This document shows, piece after piece, positions 14,830-24,321 of a DNA stretch of 64,000 nucleotides; position 1 is the first letter of the stretch, and each line of letters opens with the position of its first letter. This DNA comes from Herbidospora mongoliensis (GTDB taxonomy: Bacteria; Actinomycetota; Actinomycetes; Streptosporangiales; Streptosporangiaceae). Location of the stretch: contig NZ_BBXD01000008.1 in the NCBI RefSeq assembly GCF_001570545.1, positions 310,001 to 374,000 of the forward strand. The letters run 5' to 3'. Below the pieces are notes generated by a model. That model did no database searches. It was not told the DNA's origin and saw only the letters and a program-made list of their open reading frames with translations. Both the position numbers and the translations under genes were made by a program.

Positions 14830-17310
14830 TCATCCGATGGGCAGCAGCAAGACCATGGTGAGGCCGCCGCCCGGGGTCTCCTCCGGGGTGAGGGTGCCGC
14901 CCATGGCCTCGGTCAGGCCTCGTGACAGGGCCAGGCCCAGGCCCACGCCCGTGTGGTTGTCGCGGTCTCCGAGGCGCTGGAAGGGCAGGAAGACGCGCTC
15001 GTGGGCGTCGGGGGGCAGGCCGGGGCCGCGGTCGATCACGCGGATCTCCATCTGGTCGCCGTGTTCGCTCGCGGTGACCAGCACGGTCGGGCTGTAGCGG
15101 ACGGCGTTGCCCATCAGGTTGACCAGGACTCTTTCCAGCAGCGTCGCGTCGGCGACGACCTCCGGCAGGTCGTAGGGGATGGCCGTCTCGATGTGGACGC
15201 CCAGGTCGTCGATGGCGCGGGGGACGATCTCGTCCACGGCCAGCGGTTCCAGGGTCACGCCTAGCACGCCGGCTTGCAGGCGGCTCATGTCGAGCAGGTT
15301 GGCCACCAGGCGGTCGAGTTTCACCAGCGACTCGTCGGCGGTGGCCAGGAGTTCGCCACGGTCGTATGAGGACCAGACGATCTCCTCGCTCCGCAGGGAC
15401 TCGACCGCCGCTTTGGCCGAGGCCAGCGGGGTTCGCAGGTCGTGGCTGACCGCGGCCAGCAACGCCGTTCGCATCTTGTCGGCGGCGGCCAGAGGTTTCG
15501 CCTTCTCGGCGGCTTCGGCCAGGCGCTGCTGGCGCAGGGCGACGGCGATCTCCGCGGCGAAGGCCTCCAGGACCCGGCGGTCGGACGCGTTGAGCAGCGA
15601 TCCGCGCGCAGCCAGCACCAGGTCGTCGTCGATGATCACGTCGGTGTCGCCGGTGGACGGCGAGACGCACGGTGGGCCGCCCGTGGTCGCGATGATGTTC
15701 CAGGTCTTGCTCTCCGGGGGGCGTTCCAGCAGGGTCACTGAGGTCAGGCTGAAGGTTTCCCGCAGTCTTGCCAGCAGTGACGGCAGCGCCGACTCGCCGC
15801 GCAGCACGTGACCGGCCAGGCCCGAGAGGATCTCCGCGTTCGCGCTGGCCTGGGCGGCCTGCCGGGTTCGACGGGCGGCCAGGTCGACTATGGCGGCCAC
15901 GGCCGCCGCGACCACGACGAAGACGACCAGGGCGAACAGGTTCTCCGGGTCGTTGATCGTGAATTCGTACAGGGGAGGGGTGAAGAAGTAGTTCAGCAGG
16001 AGGGAGCCGCCGACGGCGGCGGTGATGGCGGGCCAGGTGCCGCCGGCCAGGGCGACGCCCACGGTCAGCATCAGGAAGAAGAGGATCTCGCTCGGCAGCG
16101 ACAGCTCCTCGCGGAACGGGAGCAGCACTCCGGCCAGCGCGGGCATGCCGGCCACGGCCATGATCCAGCCGGTGATCCGCCGTCGTCTGGTCAGGGCGGC
16201 CCGGGAGCGCTGGCGGCGGGCACGGCCCTGCTTCGCCTCCGCGTGGGTGATCATGTGGACGTCGATCGAGCCCGACTGCGCCGTCGTCTCGACCCCCACG
16301 CCACGGGACAGGACCTGGGCGAACCGGCCTCGGCGGGACGCGCCCAGGACCAGCTGCGTGGCGTTCACGCCGCTCGCGAAGTCGAGCAGCGCCTTGGGGA
16401 TGTCGTCGCCGACGACCTGGTGGTACGTCCCGCCCAGTGACTCGGCCAGCGTCCGTTGCCGGGCCAGATTCGCCGGGTCGCCGCCGGTGAGGCCGTCGGC
16501 GCTGATCACGTGCAGGGCCAGCAGGTCGGCGCCCTTGCTGCGGTCGGCGATGCGCGCGGCGCGCCTGATCAGGGTGTCGCCCTCCGGGCCGCCCGTCAGG
16601 GCGACGACCACGCGTTCGCGGGCCTCCCAGGTCCCGCGAATGCCGTGTTCGGCGCGGTAGCGGTCGAGTTGTTCGTCGACCTTGCCCGCCACCCACAGCA
16701 GCGCCAGCTCGCGCAGCGCCGTCAGATTGCCGATGCGGAAGTAGTTCGACAGCGCCGCGTCGATCTTCTCCGGCGCGTAGATGTTGCCGTGCGCCATCCT
16801 GCGCCGCAGCGCGTCGGGCGACATGTCGACGAGCTCGATCTGGTCGGCCTGCCGGACCATCTCGTCGGGCACGGTCTCCAGCTGGGGGACGCCGGTGATC
16901 TCCTGTACGACGTCGTTCAGCGACTCCAGGTGCTGCACGTTGACCGTGGTGATCACATGGATGCCGGCGTCCAGGATCTCCTCGACGTCCTGCCAGCGCT
17001 TGGCGTTGCGGGAGCCGGGCACGTTCGTGTGGGCCAGTTCGTCGACCAGCACGACCTTCGGCGCGCGCTCGATGACGGCGTCCACGTCGAGCTCGGTGAA
17101 CTCGCCGCCCCGATACTCCATCGCCTTCCGGGGCACGATCTCCAGGTCGTCCAGCAGCGCGGCGGTCTGGACGCGGCCGTGGGTCTCCACGAAACCCACG
17201 ACCACGTCCCGGCCGCGCTCTTTCGCCCTGCGGCCCTCGCCGAGCATCGCGAAGGTCTTGCCGACCCCGGGCGCCGCGCCCAGGTACACCCTCAGTCGGC
17301 CGCGCGGCAC
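14830..17310 (-). CDS. kdpD: Sensor histidine kinase KdpD
   Basis: The protein is 826 residues with a GTG start. It has the full KdpD architecture: N-terminal KdpD domain with the ATP-binding GAAPGVGKT (11-19) and VDELAHTNVPG, a universal-stress-protein-like domain (about 235-360), four transmembrane helices (about 380-478), a GAF-like region, and a kinase core with the phosphorylated His623 in SHDLRTP plus HATPase motifs to the end. It senses K+ limitation or turgor and controls the Kdp pump. It starts 4 bp after the kdpC stop. No kdpE follows, because the next gene is convergent. Confidence 0.97.
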   Translation of the reverse strand: MPRGRLRVYLGAAPGVGKTFAMLGEGRRAKERGRDVVVGFVETHGRVQTAALLDDLEIVPRKAMEYRGGEFTELDVDAVIERAPKVVLVDELAHTNVPGSRNAKRWQDVEEILDAGIHVITTVNVQHLESLNDVVQEITGVPQLETVPDEMVRQADQIELVDMSPDALRRRMAHGNIYAPEKIDAALSNYFRIGNLTALRELALLWVAGKVDEQLDRYRAEHGIRGTWEARERVVVALTGGPEGDTLIRRAARIADRSKGADLLALHVISADGLTGGDPANLARQRTLAESLGGTYHQVVGDDIPKALLDFASGVNATQLVLGASRRGRFAQVLSRGVGVETTAQSGSIDVHMITHAEAKQGRARRQRSRAALTRRRRITGWIMAVAGMPALAGVLLPFREELSLPSEILFFLMLTVGVALAGGTWPAITAAVGGSLLLNYFFTPPLYEFTINDPENLFALVVFVVVAAAVAAIVDLAARRTRQAAQASANAEILSGLAGHVLRGESALPSLLARLRETFSLTSVTLLERPPESKTWNIIATTGGPPCVSPSTGDTDVIIDDDLVLAARGSLLNASDRRVLEAFAAEIAVALRQQRLAEAAEKAKPLAAADKMRTALLAAVSHDLRTPLASAKAAVESLRSEEIVWSSYDRGELLATADESLVKLDRLVANLLDMSRLQAGVLGVTLEPLAVDEIVPRAIDDLGVHIETAIPYDLPEVVADATLLERVLVNLMGNAVRYSPTVLVTASEHGDQMEIRVIDRGPGLPPDAHERVFLPFQRLGDRDNHTGVGLGLALSRGLTEAMGGTLTPEETPGGGLTMVLLLPIG

Positions 17311-17314
17311 GTCG

Positions 17315-18112
17315 TCACCCCTTGTCGAGGGCGGTGTTCAGCTCCAGCACGTTCACGGCGGGTTCGCCCATGAAGCCGAGCGACCGGCCGGTGGTGTACT
17401 GCTCGATGAGCGTGTTCACCCGCTCGACGGGGAGACCGCGCTCCCTGGCCACCCGGGGCGCCTGGAGTGCGGCGTAGGCCGCCGAGATGTGCGGGTCGAG
17501 GCCGGAGGCGCTCGCCGTCACGGCGTCCGGCGGTACGACCGCCGTCGCGCCGCCCCTGATCGGGACGGTCCGCCCGGCCGCGTAGTCCTCGCCGGGCTTG
17601 CCGCACTCGACCGGCACGCCCTCGTAGGTCGTGACGAACGGCTGGGCGGGGCAGGCCTGGTTGACGCTGACCGCGCGGGTCGGGAAGACCTTCAGGACAG
17701 CGCCCACGCCGTCGGGGGTGCAGTAGGGGCGGGCCCCGCTGACACCTTCCAGCTGACCGATGGCCGCCGACCGCGTGCAGACCTGGGTGAGCAGGCTCGC
17801 ACGATCCGGAGTATCGATGACATCCTCCGGTCCCAGGTTGCTGGCCGCCGTGGCGAGCATGTCGTAGCTCGCCGCCGACGGGCGCGACTGGAAGTATTTC
17901 GCGACCGGGTTGCCGTCGGCGTCGGAGAAGCTCTGGCCGATCAGGGAGCTGGCGCCGGTCTCGCCCAGCGAGCCGTTGGCCTTGCCGTTGAACAGCGCCT
18001 GCGCGACGCCGGTGGTGACCAGTGGGTAGATCACGCCCAGCACGGCGGTGAGCACGAGGACGGCGCGCAGGGCCGCCAGATGCTGTTTGATCCAGCTCGG
18101 TAGACGGTTCAT
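17315..18112 (-). CDS. kdpC: K+-transporting ATPase subunit KdpC, with a large insertion
   Basis: KdpC is the single-span subunit that assists the KdpFABC potassium pump. It has the expected N-terminal helix (LRAVLVLTAVLGVIYPLVTTGVAQ), GSLIGQ-type SSLIGQSF, YFQSRPSA and the C-terminal DPHISAAYA...RVN. At 265 residues it is about 70 longer than typical bacterial KdpC. The extra residues, roughly 90-205, contain cysteines at 112, 131, 154 and 170 and lie on the extracytoplasmic side. The ATG overlaps the kdpB stop by 1 bp. Confidence 0.96.
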   Translation of the reverse strand: MNRLPSWIKQHLAALRAVLVLTAVLGVIYPLVTTGVAQALFNGKANGSLGETGASSLIGQSFSDADGNPVAKYFQSRPSAASYDMLATAASNLGPEDVIDTPDRASLLTQVCTRSAAIGQLEGVSGARPYCTPDGVGAVLKVFPTRAVSVNQACPAQPFVTTYEGVPVECGKPGEDYAAGRTVPIRGGATAVVPPDAVTASASGLDPHISAAYAALQAPRVARERGLPVERVNTLIEQYTTGRSLGFMGEPAVNVLELNTALDKG

Positions 18113-20133
18113 CACACGATTCCCATGATCAGAAGGTCGATCAGTTTGATGCCGATGAAGGGGGCCACGATGCCGCCCAGCCCGTAGACCAGCAGGTTGC
18201 GGCTCAGGAGCTGCGAGGCGCTGCTCGGGCGGTATTTCACACCTCGCAGGGCCAGCGGGATCAGGGCGACGATGACGACCGCGTTGAAGATGACCGCTGA
18301 GAGGATCGCCGACTGCGGCGAGTCCAGGCGCATGATGTTCAGCGCATCCAGGCCCGGATAGACCGCCGCGAAGATCGCCGGGATGATGGCGAAATACTTG
18401 GCGATGTCGTTGGCGATCGAGAAGGTCGTGAGGGCTCCTCGCGTGATGAGGAGCTGCTTGCCGATCTCGACGATCTCGATGAGCTTGGTCGGGTTGGAGT
18501 CGAGGTCGACCATGTTGCCGGCCTCTTTGGCGGCGCTGGTGCCCGTGTTCATGGCCACGCCGACGTCCGACTGCGCGAGCGCGGGGGCGTCGTTGGTGCC
18601 GTCGCCCGTCATCGCGACCAGCCGGCCGCCTTCCTGCTCGCGTTTGATCAGGGCCAGCTTGTCTTCCGGTGTCGCCTCCGCGAGGAAGTCGTCGACGCCC
18701 GCCTCGTCGGCGATGGCCTTGGCCGTGAGCGGGTTGTCGCCGGTGATCATGACGGTCCGGATGCCCATGCGGCGCATCTCGTCGAAGCGCTCGCGCATGC
18801 CGGACTTGACGACGTCCTTGAGGTGGATGACGCCCAGGACCTGGCTCCGATCGGCCACGACCAGGGGAGTGCCGCCGCTGCCGGAGATGGCGTCGACGAT
18901 CGCGCCGACCTGGTCGGTCGGGTGGCCGCCCTGGTCGCGGACCCACTTCATGACGGCGGTGGCGGCGCCCTTGCGGACCTCCCGCCCGCCGACGTTCACG
19001 CCGGACATGCGGGTCTGTGCGGTGAACGGGACCCATTCGGCGTCGTGGACGTCGCGCTCGCGCAGGCCGTAACGCTCCTTGGCGAAGACGACGATGGAGC
19101 GGCCCTCGGGGGTCTCGTCGGCGAGTGAGGAGAGCTGGGCGGCTTCGGCCAGGTCCGACTCGGTCACTCCCGCGACCGGGACGAACTCGGCGGCCTGCCT
19201 GTTGCCCAGGGTGATGGTGCCGGTCTTGTCGAGCAGCAGCGTCGACACGTCGCCCGCCGCCTCGACCGCGCGGCCCGACATCGCCAGGACGTTGCGCTGC
19301 ACCAGCCGGTCCATGCCGGCGATGCCGATGGCCGACAGCAGGGCGCCGATGGTGGTCGGGATGAGGCAGACCAGGAGCGAGGCGAGCACGATGCCGCTGA
19401 CGCCGTCGCCCGTCAACGCCAGGGAGTCGGGGATGCCGGGGTTGGCGCCCTTGGCGTAGATGGCCATGGGCTGCATGGTCACGGTCGCGATCAGGAAGAT
19501 GATCGTCAACGCCGCCAGCAGGATGTTCAGCGCGATCTCGTTGGGCGTCTTCTGCCGGTTGGCGCCCTCGACCAGGGCGATCATCCGGTCGATGAAGCTC
19601 TCGCCGGGCTTCTGGGTGATCCTGACGACGATCCTGTCGGAGAGCACTTTCGTCCCGCCGGTGACGGCGCTGCGGTCGCCGCCCGACTCGCGGATGACCG
19701 GGGCCGACTCACCGGTGATGGCCGACTCGTCGACAGAGGCGATGCCCTCGATGACGTCTCCGTCGCCGGGGATGGTCTCCCCGGCCACGACCACGACCTC
19801 ATCGCCCTGCCGCAGTTCGGTGGCGCTGACCCGCTCACCGGACAGCTTCACCGCCGTCGTGTCGCGCTTGGTCGCGCGCAGCGTCGCCGCCTGGGCCTTG
19901 CCGCGGCCTTCGGCGACCGCCTCGGCCAGGTTGGCGAACAGCACGGTCAGCCACAGCCAGACCACGATCGCCCAGGAGAAGAAGTTCGGCTCCAGCACGG
20001 CCAGGACCGTGGTGAACACCGCGCCGATCTCGACGATCAGCATGACCGGGTTGCGCCACAGCGTGGCCGGGTTGAGCTTCCTGACGGCGTCGGGCAGCGA
20101 TTTGATCATCTGCTGGGGATCGAACGCGGCCAT
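18112..20133 (-). CDS. kdpB: K+-transporting P-type ATPase subunit KdpB
   Basis: The 673-residue catalytic subunit of the Kdp pump has the phosphorylated aspartate in DKTGT (Asp302), the TGES motif and the [12 protein letters not shown] hinge, so it should be active. Membrane helices are near the N-terminus, around 205-225 and 250-270, and three lie at the C-terminus. It hydrolyses ATP to drive high-affinity K+ uptake through KdpA. The start at 20133 overlaps the kdpA stop by 1 bp, and the kdpC start overlaps its own stop. Confidence 0.98.
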   Translation of the reverse strand: MAAFDPQQMIKSLPDAVRKLNPATLWRNPVMLIVEIGAVFTTVLAVLEPNFFSWAIVVWLWLTVLFANLAEAVAEGRGKAQAATLRATKRDTTAVKLSGERVSATELRQGDEVVVVAGETIPGDGDVIEGIASVDESAITGESAPVIRESGGDRSAVTGGTKVLSDRIVVRITQKPGESFIDRMIALVEGANRQKTPNEIALNILLAALTIIFLIATVTMQPMAIYAKGANPGIPDSLALTGDGVSGIVLASLLVCLIPTTIGALLSAIGIAGMDRLVQRNVLAMSGRAVEAAGDVSTLLLDKTGTITLGNRQAAEFVPVAGVTESDLAEAAQLSSLADETPEGRSIVVFAKERYGLRERDVHDAEWVPFTAQTRMSGVNVGGREVRKGAATAVMKWVRDQGGHPTDQVGAIVDAISGSGGTPLVVADRSQVLGVIHLKDVVKSGMRERFDEMRRMGIRTVMITGDNPLTAKAIADEAGVDDFLAEATPEDKLALIKREQEGGRLVAMTGDGTNDAPALAQSDVGVAMNTGTSAAKEAGNMVDLDSNPTKLIEIVEIGKQLLITRGALTTFSIANDIAKYFAIIPAIFAAVYPGLDALNIMRLDSPQSAILSAVIFNAVVIVALIPLALRGVKYRPSSASQLLSRNLLVYGLGGIVAPFIGIKLIDLLIMGIV

Positions 20134-21779
20134 CAGAACAGTCCTTCTGCGATCGGGCCCAGCGCGAGGGCCGGGAGGAAGGTCAGGGCGACCAGGACGA
20201 TCGTCACGCCGACGACCAGGCCGACGAACTGCGGCCGGTGGGTGGGCAGGGTGCCGGCTGACTCCGGCACCGGCGTCTGTCTGGCCAGCGAACCGGCCAG
20301 GGCGAGCACGAAGATGATCGGCAGGAACCGGCCCAGGACCATGCACATGCCGAGCGCCACGTCATACCAGGGCGTGTTGACCGTGACGCCGCCGAAGGCG
20401 GAACCGTTGTTGTTGGAGGCGCTGGTGAAGGCGTACAAAATCTCGGAGAAGCCGTGCGGGCCCGAGTTGAGCATCGCCGCCAGACCCGCCTCGTTGCCCA
20501 TCGCCACCGCCGTGCCGACCAGCACGAGCACCGGCGTGACCAGGAAGTACATCGAGGCCAGCTTGATCTCGCGGGCGCCGATCTTCTTGCCCAGATATTC
20601 CGGTGTGCGGCCGACCATCAGGCCCGCGACGAACACGGTGATGACGGCCAGGATCAGCATGCCGTAGAGGCCCGCGCCGACACCGCCGGGCGCGACCTCG
20701 CCGAGCATCATGTTGAACAGCGTCATCATGCCGCCGAACGGCGTGTAGGAGTCGTGGAAGGAGTTGACCGCGCCCGTCGAGGTCAGCGTGGTCGCCGCCG
20801 CGAACGTGGCCGAGTTGGCCACCCCGAACCTGACGTCCTTGCCCTCCATCGCGGCGCCGACGGCCTGCGGGACGGTCGCGTTCCCGGCCAGTTCGAAGAC
20901 GTTGGTGAGCACGATGCTGGCGATGGCGATGACGCCCATCACGGCGAGGATCGCGTAGCCCTGGCGGAGCTGGCCGACCATCTTGCCGAAGGTCCGGGTG
21001 ATCGCGATCGGGATGAGCAGAATCAGGAAGATCTCGAACCAGTTGGTCCAGGCGGTGGGGTTCTCGTACGGGTGCGCGGAGTTGGTGTTGTAGAAACCGC
21101 CACCGTTGGTGCCCAGCTCCTTGATGACCTCCTGGCTGGCCACCGGCCCGCCGGTCACGTGCTGCACGTTGCCGGTCAGCGTGGTGATGTCGTGGGGGCC
21201 GACGAAGTTCTGCACCACCCCGCCCGCCACCAGGACGAGCGCGCCGACGAACGCGATCGGCAGCAGGATGCGCAGCGAGCCGCGTACCAGGTCGACCCAG
21301 AAGTTGCCGATCGTGTCGCTGTTCCGCCGGGCGAACCCGCGCACCAGCGCGATGGCCACGGCCATGCCGACGGCGGCCGACACGAAGTTCTGCACGGCCA
21401 GCGCGACCATCTGGGTGAGATGGCCCATCGTGTTCTCACCCGAGTAGGCCTGCCAGTTCGTGTTGGTCACGAAGCTGATGGCGGTGTTCCACGCGATGTG
21501 GTCGGGCACCGGCGCGAACCCCAGCGACAACCAGAGCTTGTCCTGGACGCGCTGGAGGACGTACACGAAGAAGATCGAGATGATCGAGAAGGCCAGCAGG
21601 CTGCGGGCGTAGGCGCCCCAGCGCTGCTCGGTGCCCGACTGGACGCCGAGCAGGCGGTAGGTGACCCGCTCGACGGCGTTGTGTTTCGTGCCGGTGTAGA
21701 CCCGGTGCATGTAGTCGCCGAGCGGCTTGTAGACCAGGGCCAAAGCCACGATCAGCGACAGGATGAAGAGCCAGCCCAT
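20133..21779 (-). CDS. kdpA: K+-transporting ATPase subunit KdpA
   Basis: The 548-residue polytopic protein is the K+-selective channel-like subunit. It contains the expected filter-type motifs ([47 protein letters not shown] and [13 protein letters not shown]) and about ten hydrophobic helices. Its ATG lies 1 bp after the kdpF stop. All parts needed for a working transporter are visible. Confidence 0.98.
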   Translation of the reverse strand: MGWLFILSLIVALALVYKPLGDYMHRVYTGTKHNAVERVTYRLLGVQSGTEQRWGAYARSLLAFSIISIFFVYVLQRVQDKLWLSLGFAPVPDHIAWNTAISFVTNTNWQAYSGENTMGHLTQMVALAVQNFVSAAVGMAVAIALVRGFARRNSDTIGNFWVDLVRGSLRILLPIAFVGALVLVAGGVVQNFVGPHDITTLTGNVQHVTGGPVASQEVIKELGTNGGGFYNTNSAHPYENPTAWTNWFEIFLILLIPIAITRTFGKMVGQLRQGYAILAVMGVIAIASIVLTNVFELAGNATVPQAVGAAMEGKDVRFGVANSATFAAATTLTSTGAVNSFHDSYTPFGGMMTLFNMMLGEVAPGGVGAGLYGMLILAVITVFVAGLMVGRTPEYLGKKIGAREIKLASMYFLVTPVLVLVGTAVAMGNEAGLAAMLNSGPHGFSEILYAFTSASNNNGSAFGGVTVNTPWYDVALGMCMVLGRFLPIIFVLALAGSLARQTPVPESAGTLPTHRPQFVGLVVGVTIVLVALTFLPALALGPIAEGLF

Positions 21780-21780
21780 G

Positions 21781-21870
21781 TCAGAACCGCTCCGGGAACA
21801 GCAGGGCGGCGACCATGAAGATCACCAAGCCGATGGCCACGACCAGTCCGGCGGCGTTGATCGCGCTCAC
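21781..21870 (-). CDS. kdpF: KdpF, single-span subunit of the Kdp pump
   Basis: A 29-codon gene with a GTG start encodes [20 protein letters not shown] followed by AALLFPERF. This is the length and sequence of KdpF, the one-helix peptide that stabilises KdpFABC, including the conserved LLFPERF-type end. It lies 1 bp before kdpA. Its GTG overlaps the stop of a second micropeptide gene (GTGA). Confidence 0.9.
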   Translation of the reverse strand: MSAINAAGLVVAIGLVIFMVAALLFPERF

Positions 21871-21950
21871 AGGCGCTCCACCGCTTTCACCACGAACCCG
21901 AAGACCACGAAGATCGCGATCGTCAGGGCGACGAAGATGAGGTCACCCAT
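21867..21950 (-). CDS. Second single-span micropeptide at the head of the kdp operon
   Basis: A 27-codon ORF encodes a peptide that starts MGDLIFVALTIAIFVVFGFV and ends VKAVERL: one hydrophobic helix flanked by an acidic N-terminus and a basic C-terminus. It overlaps the kdpF start by 4 bp, so it is translationally coupled. GAGGAG stands about 12 bp before its ATG. It has the size and topology of a KdpF-like or other accessory pump peptide but is not KdpF itself. It is the first coding sequence of the operon. Confidence 0.7.
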   Translation of the reverse strand: MGDLIFVALTIAIFVVFGFVVKAVERL

Positions 21951-22028
21951 CTCTGCTCACAGCTCCTCAGTTCCGATTTCCAGGCGGTACACCCACAGGA
22001 AAACGGTATTTCTGGGCTGTTTACGCGC

Positions 22029-22068
22029 TCTTGACGCCTTCGCTACGCGAGTGGAGGAATTCTTGACG
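22029..22068 (-). promoter_or_regulatory. Direct repeats in the kdp leader, candidate response-regulator site
   Basis: On the kdp sense strand CGTCAAGA occurs at 22068-22061 and again at 22036-22029, 32 bp (about three helical turns) apart and 80-120 bp before the first micropeptide gene. Direct repeats at whole-turn spacing suit OmpR-type regulators such as KdpE. No experimental support is available here. The rest of the 120-bp leader shows no clear promoter. Confidence 0.35.
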
Positions 22069-22069
22069 G

Positions 22070-22708
22070 CTAACGCACGAGATCGCTCTCATAGGCGGCG
22101 ATGACGAGATGGGCCCGGTCACGGGCGTGCAGTTTGCTCAGCAGATGACCGATGTGCGTTTTGACGGTCTTGATGGAGATCGTGAGGCGGGCGGCGATCT
22201 CGTCGTTGGACAGGCCGTGGCCGACCAGGGTCAGGACCTCGGTCTCCCGTTCGGTGAGGGAGCCGACGGTCTTGGCGGGGGTGGGGCGGCTGACGTACAC
22301 CTCGATCAGGCGTTCCAGCACGCTGGGGGCCAGCAGCGACTCGCCCTGGTGGACGCGGCGGATGGCGTCGAGCAGGCGGTCGGGGTGGGCGTCCTTGAGC
22401 AGGAAACCGCAGGCCCCGGCCTGGAGGGCGGCGCGGACGTATTCGTCGAGCTCGAACATCGTCAAGACGATGATCTTGATCGACGGGTGCTTCGCCATGA
22501 TGTGGTGGGTGGCGGCGATCCCATCCATGCCGGGCATGCGGATGTCCATCAGCACCACGTCGGGGTCTTGAGAGGCACAGACGAGGATCGCCTCGTCGCC
22601 GGTTCCGGCCTCGCCCGCCATGGTCATGTCGGGGTTCGCGTCGATCACGGCGGCCAGGCTGTGGCGCAGCAGCGGCTGGTCGTCGGCGATGACGACGCGG
22701 ATGGTCAT
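22070..22708 (-). CDS. NarL/FixJ-family response regulator
   Basis: The 212-residue protein has a receiver domain with Asp55 in VLMDIRMPG, the acidic pair Asp9/Asp10 and conserved LTMF and LLKDAHPD, followed by a LuxR-type HTH (LTERETEVLTLVGHGLSNDEIA, then TVKTHIGHLLSKL). Its ATG overlaps the stop of the sensor kinase gene (ATGA), so they form a pair. The HTH class shows it is not KdpE. Its probable target is the divergent ABC-transporter operon, because such arrangements are common in actinomycetes. Confidence 0.93.
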   Translation of the reverse strand: MTIRVVIADDQPLLRHSLAAVIDANPDMTMAGEAGTGDEAILVCASQDPDVVLMDIRMPGMDGIAATHHIMAKHPSIKIIVLTMFELDEYVRAALQAGACGFLLKDAHPDRLLDAIRRVHQGESLLAPSVLERLIEVYVSRPTPAKTVGSLTERETEVLTLVGHGLSNDEIAARLTISIKTVKTHIGHLLSKLHARDRAHLVIAAYESDLVR

Positions 22709-23514
22709 GCCGCCTCGGGGATGCGGGCGGTGACGCGGAAGCCGTTCCCCGCAGGCCCGGCCGTCAGGGCGGCGACGCGTTCTCGCAGGCCTTCGAGGCC
22801 GTGACCGGCGCCCGCGTGGGCGACCCAGCCGTCGACCGGGCCGTCGTCCTCGACGTCGACGACGATCCAGTCGCCGTCGCGGCGGATCTTCACGGTCGCG
22901 GTGGTCGGGCCGGCGTGGCGGGCGGTGTTGTTGAGGGCCTCGCGGACGACCGCGCAGACCGCCAGTTGGGCGCCCGGGCTGACCTCGTCGAGTTCGGCGA
23001 CGTCGAGGGTGACCGGGAGGCCCGCACGCGCGACGATGTCCGGCAGGTCGCCGAGTCTCTCGGCCGGGCGCAGCGGCGCGGCGGCCTCGTTGTCGCGCAG
23101 GACCTTGAGCATGCGGCGCAGTTCCGTCGTGGTCTCGCGCCCGATGCGTTCGATGTCCTCCAGCGCGGCCTCGGGGTCGTCGCGCACGTAGCGGGCCGTG
23201 GTCGCCCGCACGGTGATCAGGCCGAGGCCGTGGGAGACGATGTCGTGCAGGTCGCGGGCGATGCGGAGCCGCTCGGCCTGGGCCGCGCGCTCGCCGGCCC
23301 AGGCGGTGAGCCGGGCTTCGTAGACGGCGCGCTGGCGGCGTCCACGGACCAATGCCCAGGCGGTGGTGGCCAGCGTGAGCGCCGCGATGACGGCGGGCAC
23401 CACGACCACTCCCGGCCCGTCGCCGCCGGCGGACAGCAGGACCAGCAGCAGGAGGACATACGCGGCGGCGATCGGAGGCCAGACCCGCCGCTCACGTTTC
23501 GGAATCGCCACCAC
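22705..23514 (-). CDS. NarL-type sensor histidine kinase (HisKA_3)
   Basis: The 269-residue kinase has two N-terminal transmembrane helices (about 13-30 and 36-57) with almost no extracellular loop. It then has a HisKA_3 dimerisation domain with His90 in RDLHDIVSHGLG and an HATPase domain (VREALNNTARHAG, GHGLEGLRERVAAL). The short sensor suggests that it detects a signal within the membrane or through the transporter it controls, as in antimicrobial-peptide detoxification modules. It is divergent from the ABC genes. Confidence 0.93.
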   Translation of the reverse strand: MVAIPKRERRVWPPIAAAYVLLLLVLLSAGGDGPGVVVVPAVIAALTLATTAWALVRGRRQRAVYEARLTAWAGERAAQAERLRIARDLHDIVSHGLGLITVRATTARYVRDDPEAALEDIERIGRETTTELRRMLKVLRDNEAAAPLRPAERLGDLPDIVARAGLPVTLDVAELDEVSPGAQLAVCAVVREALNNTARHAGPTTATVKIRRDGDWIVVDVEDDGPVDGWVAHAGAGHGLEGLRERVAALTAGPAGNGFRVTARIPEAA

Positions 23515-23547
23515 GCCCGAAGTCTAGGAACCCTTTCGGGTACGACG

Positions 23548-23592
23548 CATCGGACCAGGGTCTGAGAGAAGGTCCCGGACCTCGGTCCGATG
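23548..23592. promoter_or_regulatory. Inverted repeat between two-component and ABC operons
   Basis: CATCGGACC (23548-23556) and GGTCCGATG (23584-23592) are a perfect 9-bp inverted repeat with 27 bp between them. The spacer holds a smaller dyad, AGGTC-CCG-GACCT (23570-23582). The element lies in the divergent promoter region and is a reasonable site for the adjacent NarL-type regulator. It also argues against the ABC protein starting at the ATG at 23590. Confidence 0.5.
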
Positions 23593-23625
23593 TGGTTCTC
23601 CCGGGGCCTCGGTTCACTGAACGGC

Positions 23626-24321
23626 GTGATTACCATCGACGGCCTCGTCAAGCGGCGGGGCAAAACGGAGATCCTGTCCGGAGTCGGCTTCCAGGCCCTG
23701 CCGGGACGGGTGACCGGCTTCCTCGGGCCCAACGGGGCGGGCAAGAGCTCCACGCTGCGCATCTTGCTGGGGCTCGACCGGGCTCAGCAGGGGACGGCGC
23801 TGGTCAACGGGGTGCCTTTCGTCTCTTTGGCCGATCCGGTCCGGACGGTCGGTGCGGTGCTCGACGGATCGGGCGCGCACCGGTCGCGGACCGGGCGGGC
23901 GCATCTGCGCTGGGTGGCCCGGTCGGCGGGGCTGCCGCTGTCGCGGATCGACGAGGTGCTGGAGCTGGTCGGGCTGGCCGACGCGGGGTCGAAGCGGGTC
24001 GGGCGCTATTCGCTGGGCATGGGACGGCGGCTCGCACTGGCGACGGCGCTGCTCGGGGACCCTCCGGTGCTGGTGCTGGACGAACCGCTCAACGGGCTCG
24101 ACCCGGAGGGCATCCGGTTCATCAGGACGTTCCTTCGCGAACGTGCCGAGTCTGGGCGGACCGTCCTGCTCTCCAGCCACCTCATGGGCGAGCTCGCGGA
24201 GACCGTCGACGACGTCGTGGTCATCGACCGCGGCCGGATCGTGGCGCAGGGGACGCTCGCCGAGGTCACCGGAGCCCACCGGAGCCTGGAGGAGGCGTTC
24301 TTCGCGCTGGTGTCCCGATGA
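23626..24321 (+). CDS. ABC transporter ATP-binding protein
   Basis: The ATPase is about 231 residues. It has Walker A GPNGAGKSS, a signature region YSLGMGRRLALA (weak form of LSGGQ), Walker B VLVLDEPLNGLD and a switch histidine in LLSSHLMGE. It belongs to the drug- or peptide-export type often found beside NarL two-component systems. I chose GTG 23626 because the family begins at ITIDGLVKR. The ATG at 23590 would add 12 unrelated residues and overlap a palindrome. Its stop overlaps the next gene (ATGA). Confidence 0.9.
   Translation: MITIDGLVKRRGKTEILSGVGFQALPGRVTGFLGPNGAGKSSTLRILLGLDRAQQGTALVNGVPFVSLADPVRTVGAVLDGSGAHRSRTGRAHLRWVARSAGLPLSRIDEVLELVGLADAGSKRVGRYSLGMGRRLALATALLGDPPVLVLDEPLNGLDPEGIRFIRTFLRERAESGRTVLLSSHLMGELAETVDDVVVIDRGRIVAQGTLAEVTGAHRSLEEAFFALVSR

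Noticed and set aside
22070-22708. The response regulator next to the kdp operon as KdpE
   Set aside because: Its output domain is LuxR/NarL-type, not OmpR-type, and it is coupled to its own HisKA_3 kinase.
23590-23625. ATG at 23590 as the ABC ATPase start
   Set aside because: It would add 12 unconserved residues and overlap a regulatory palindrome. GTG 23626 fits the family's start.
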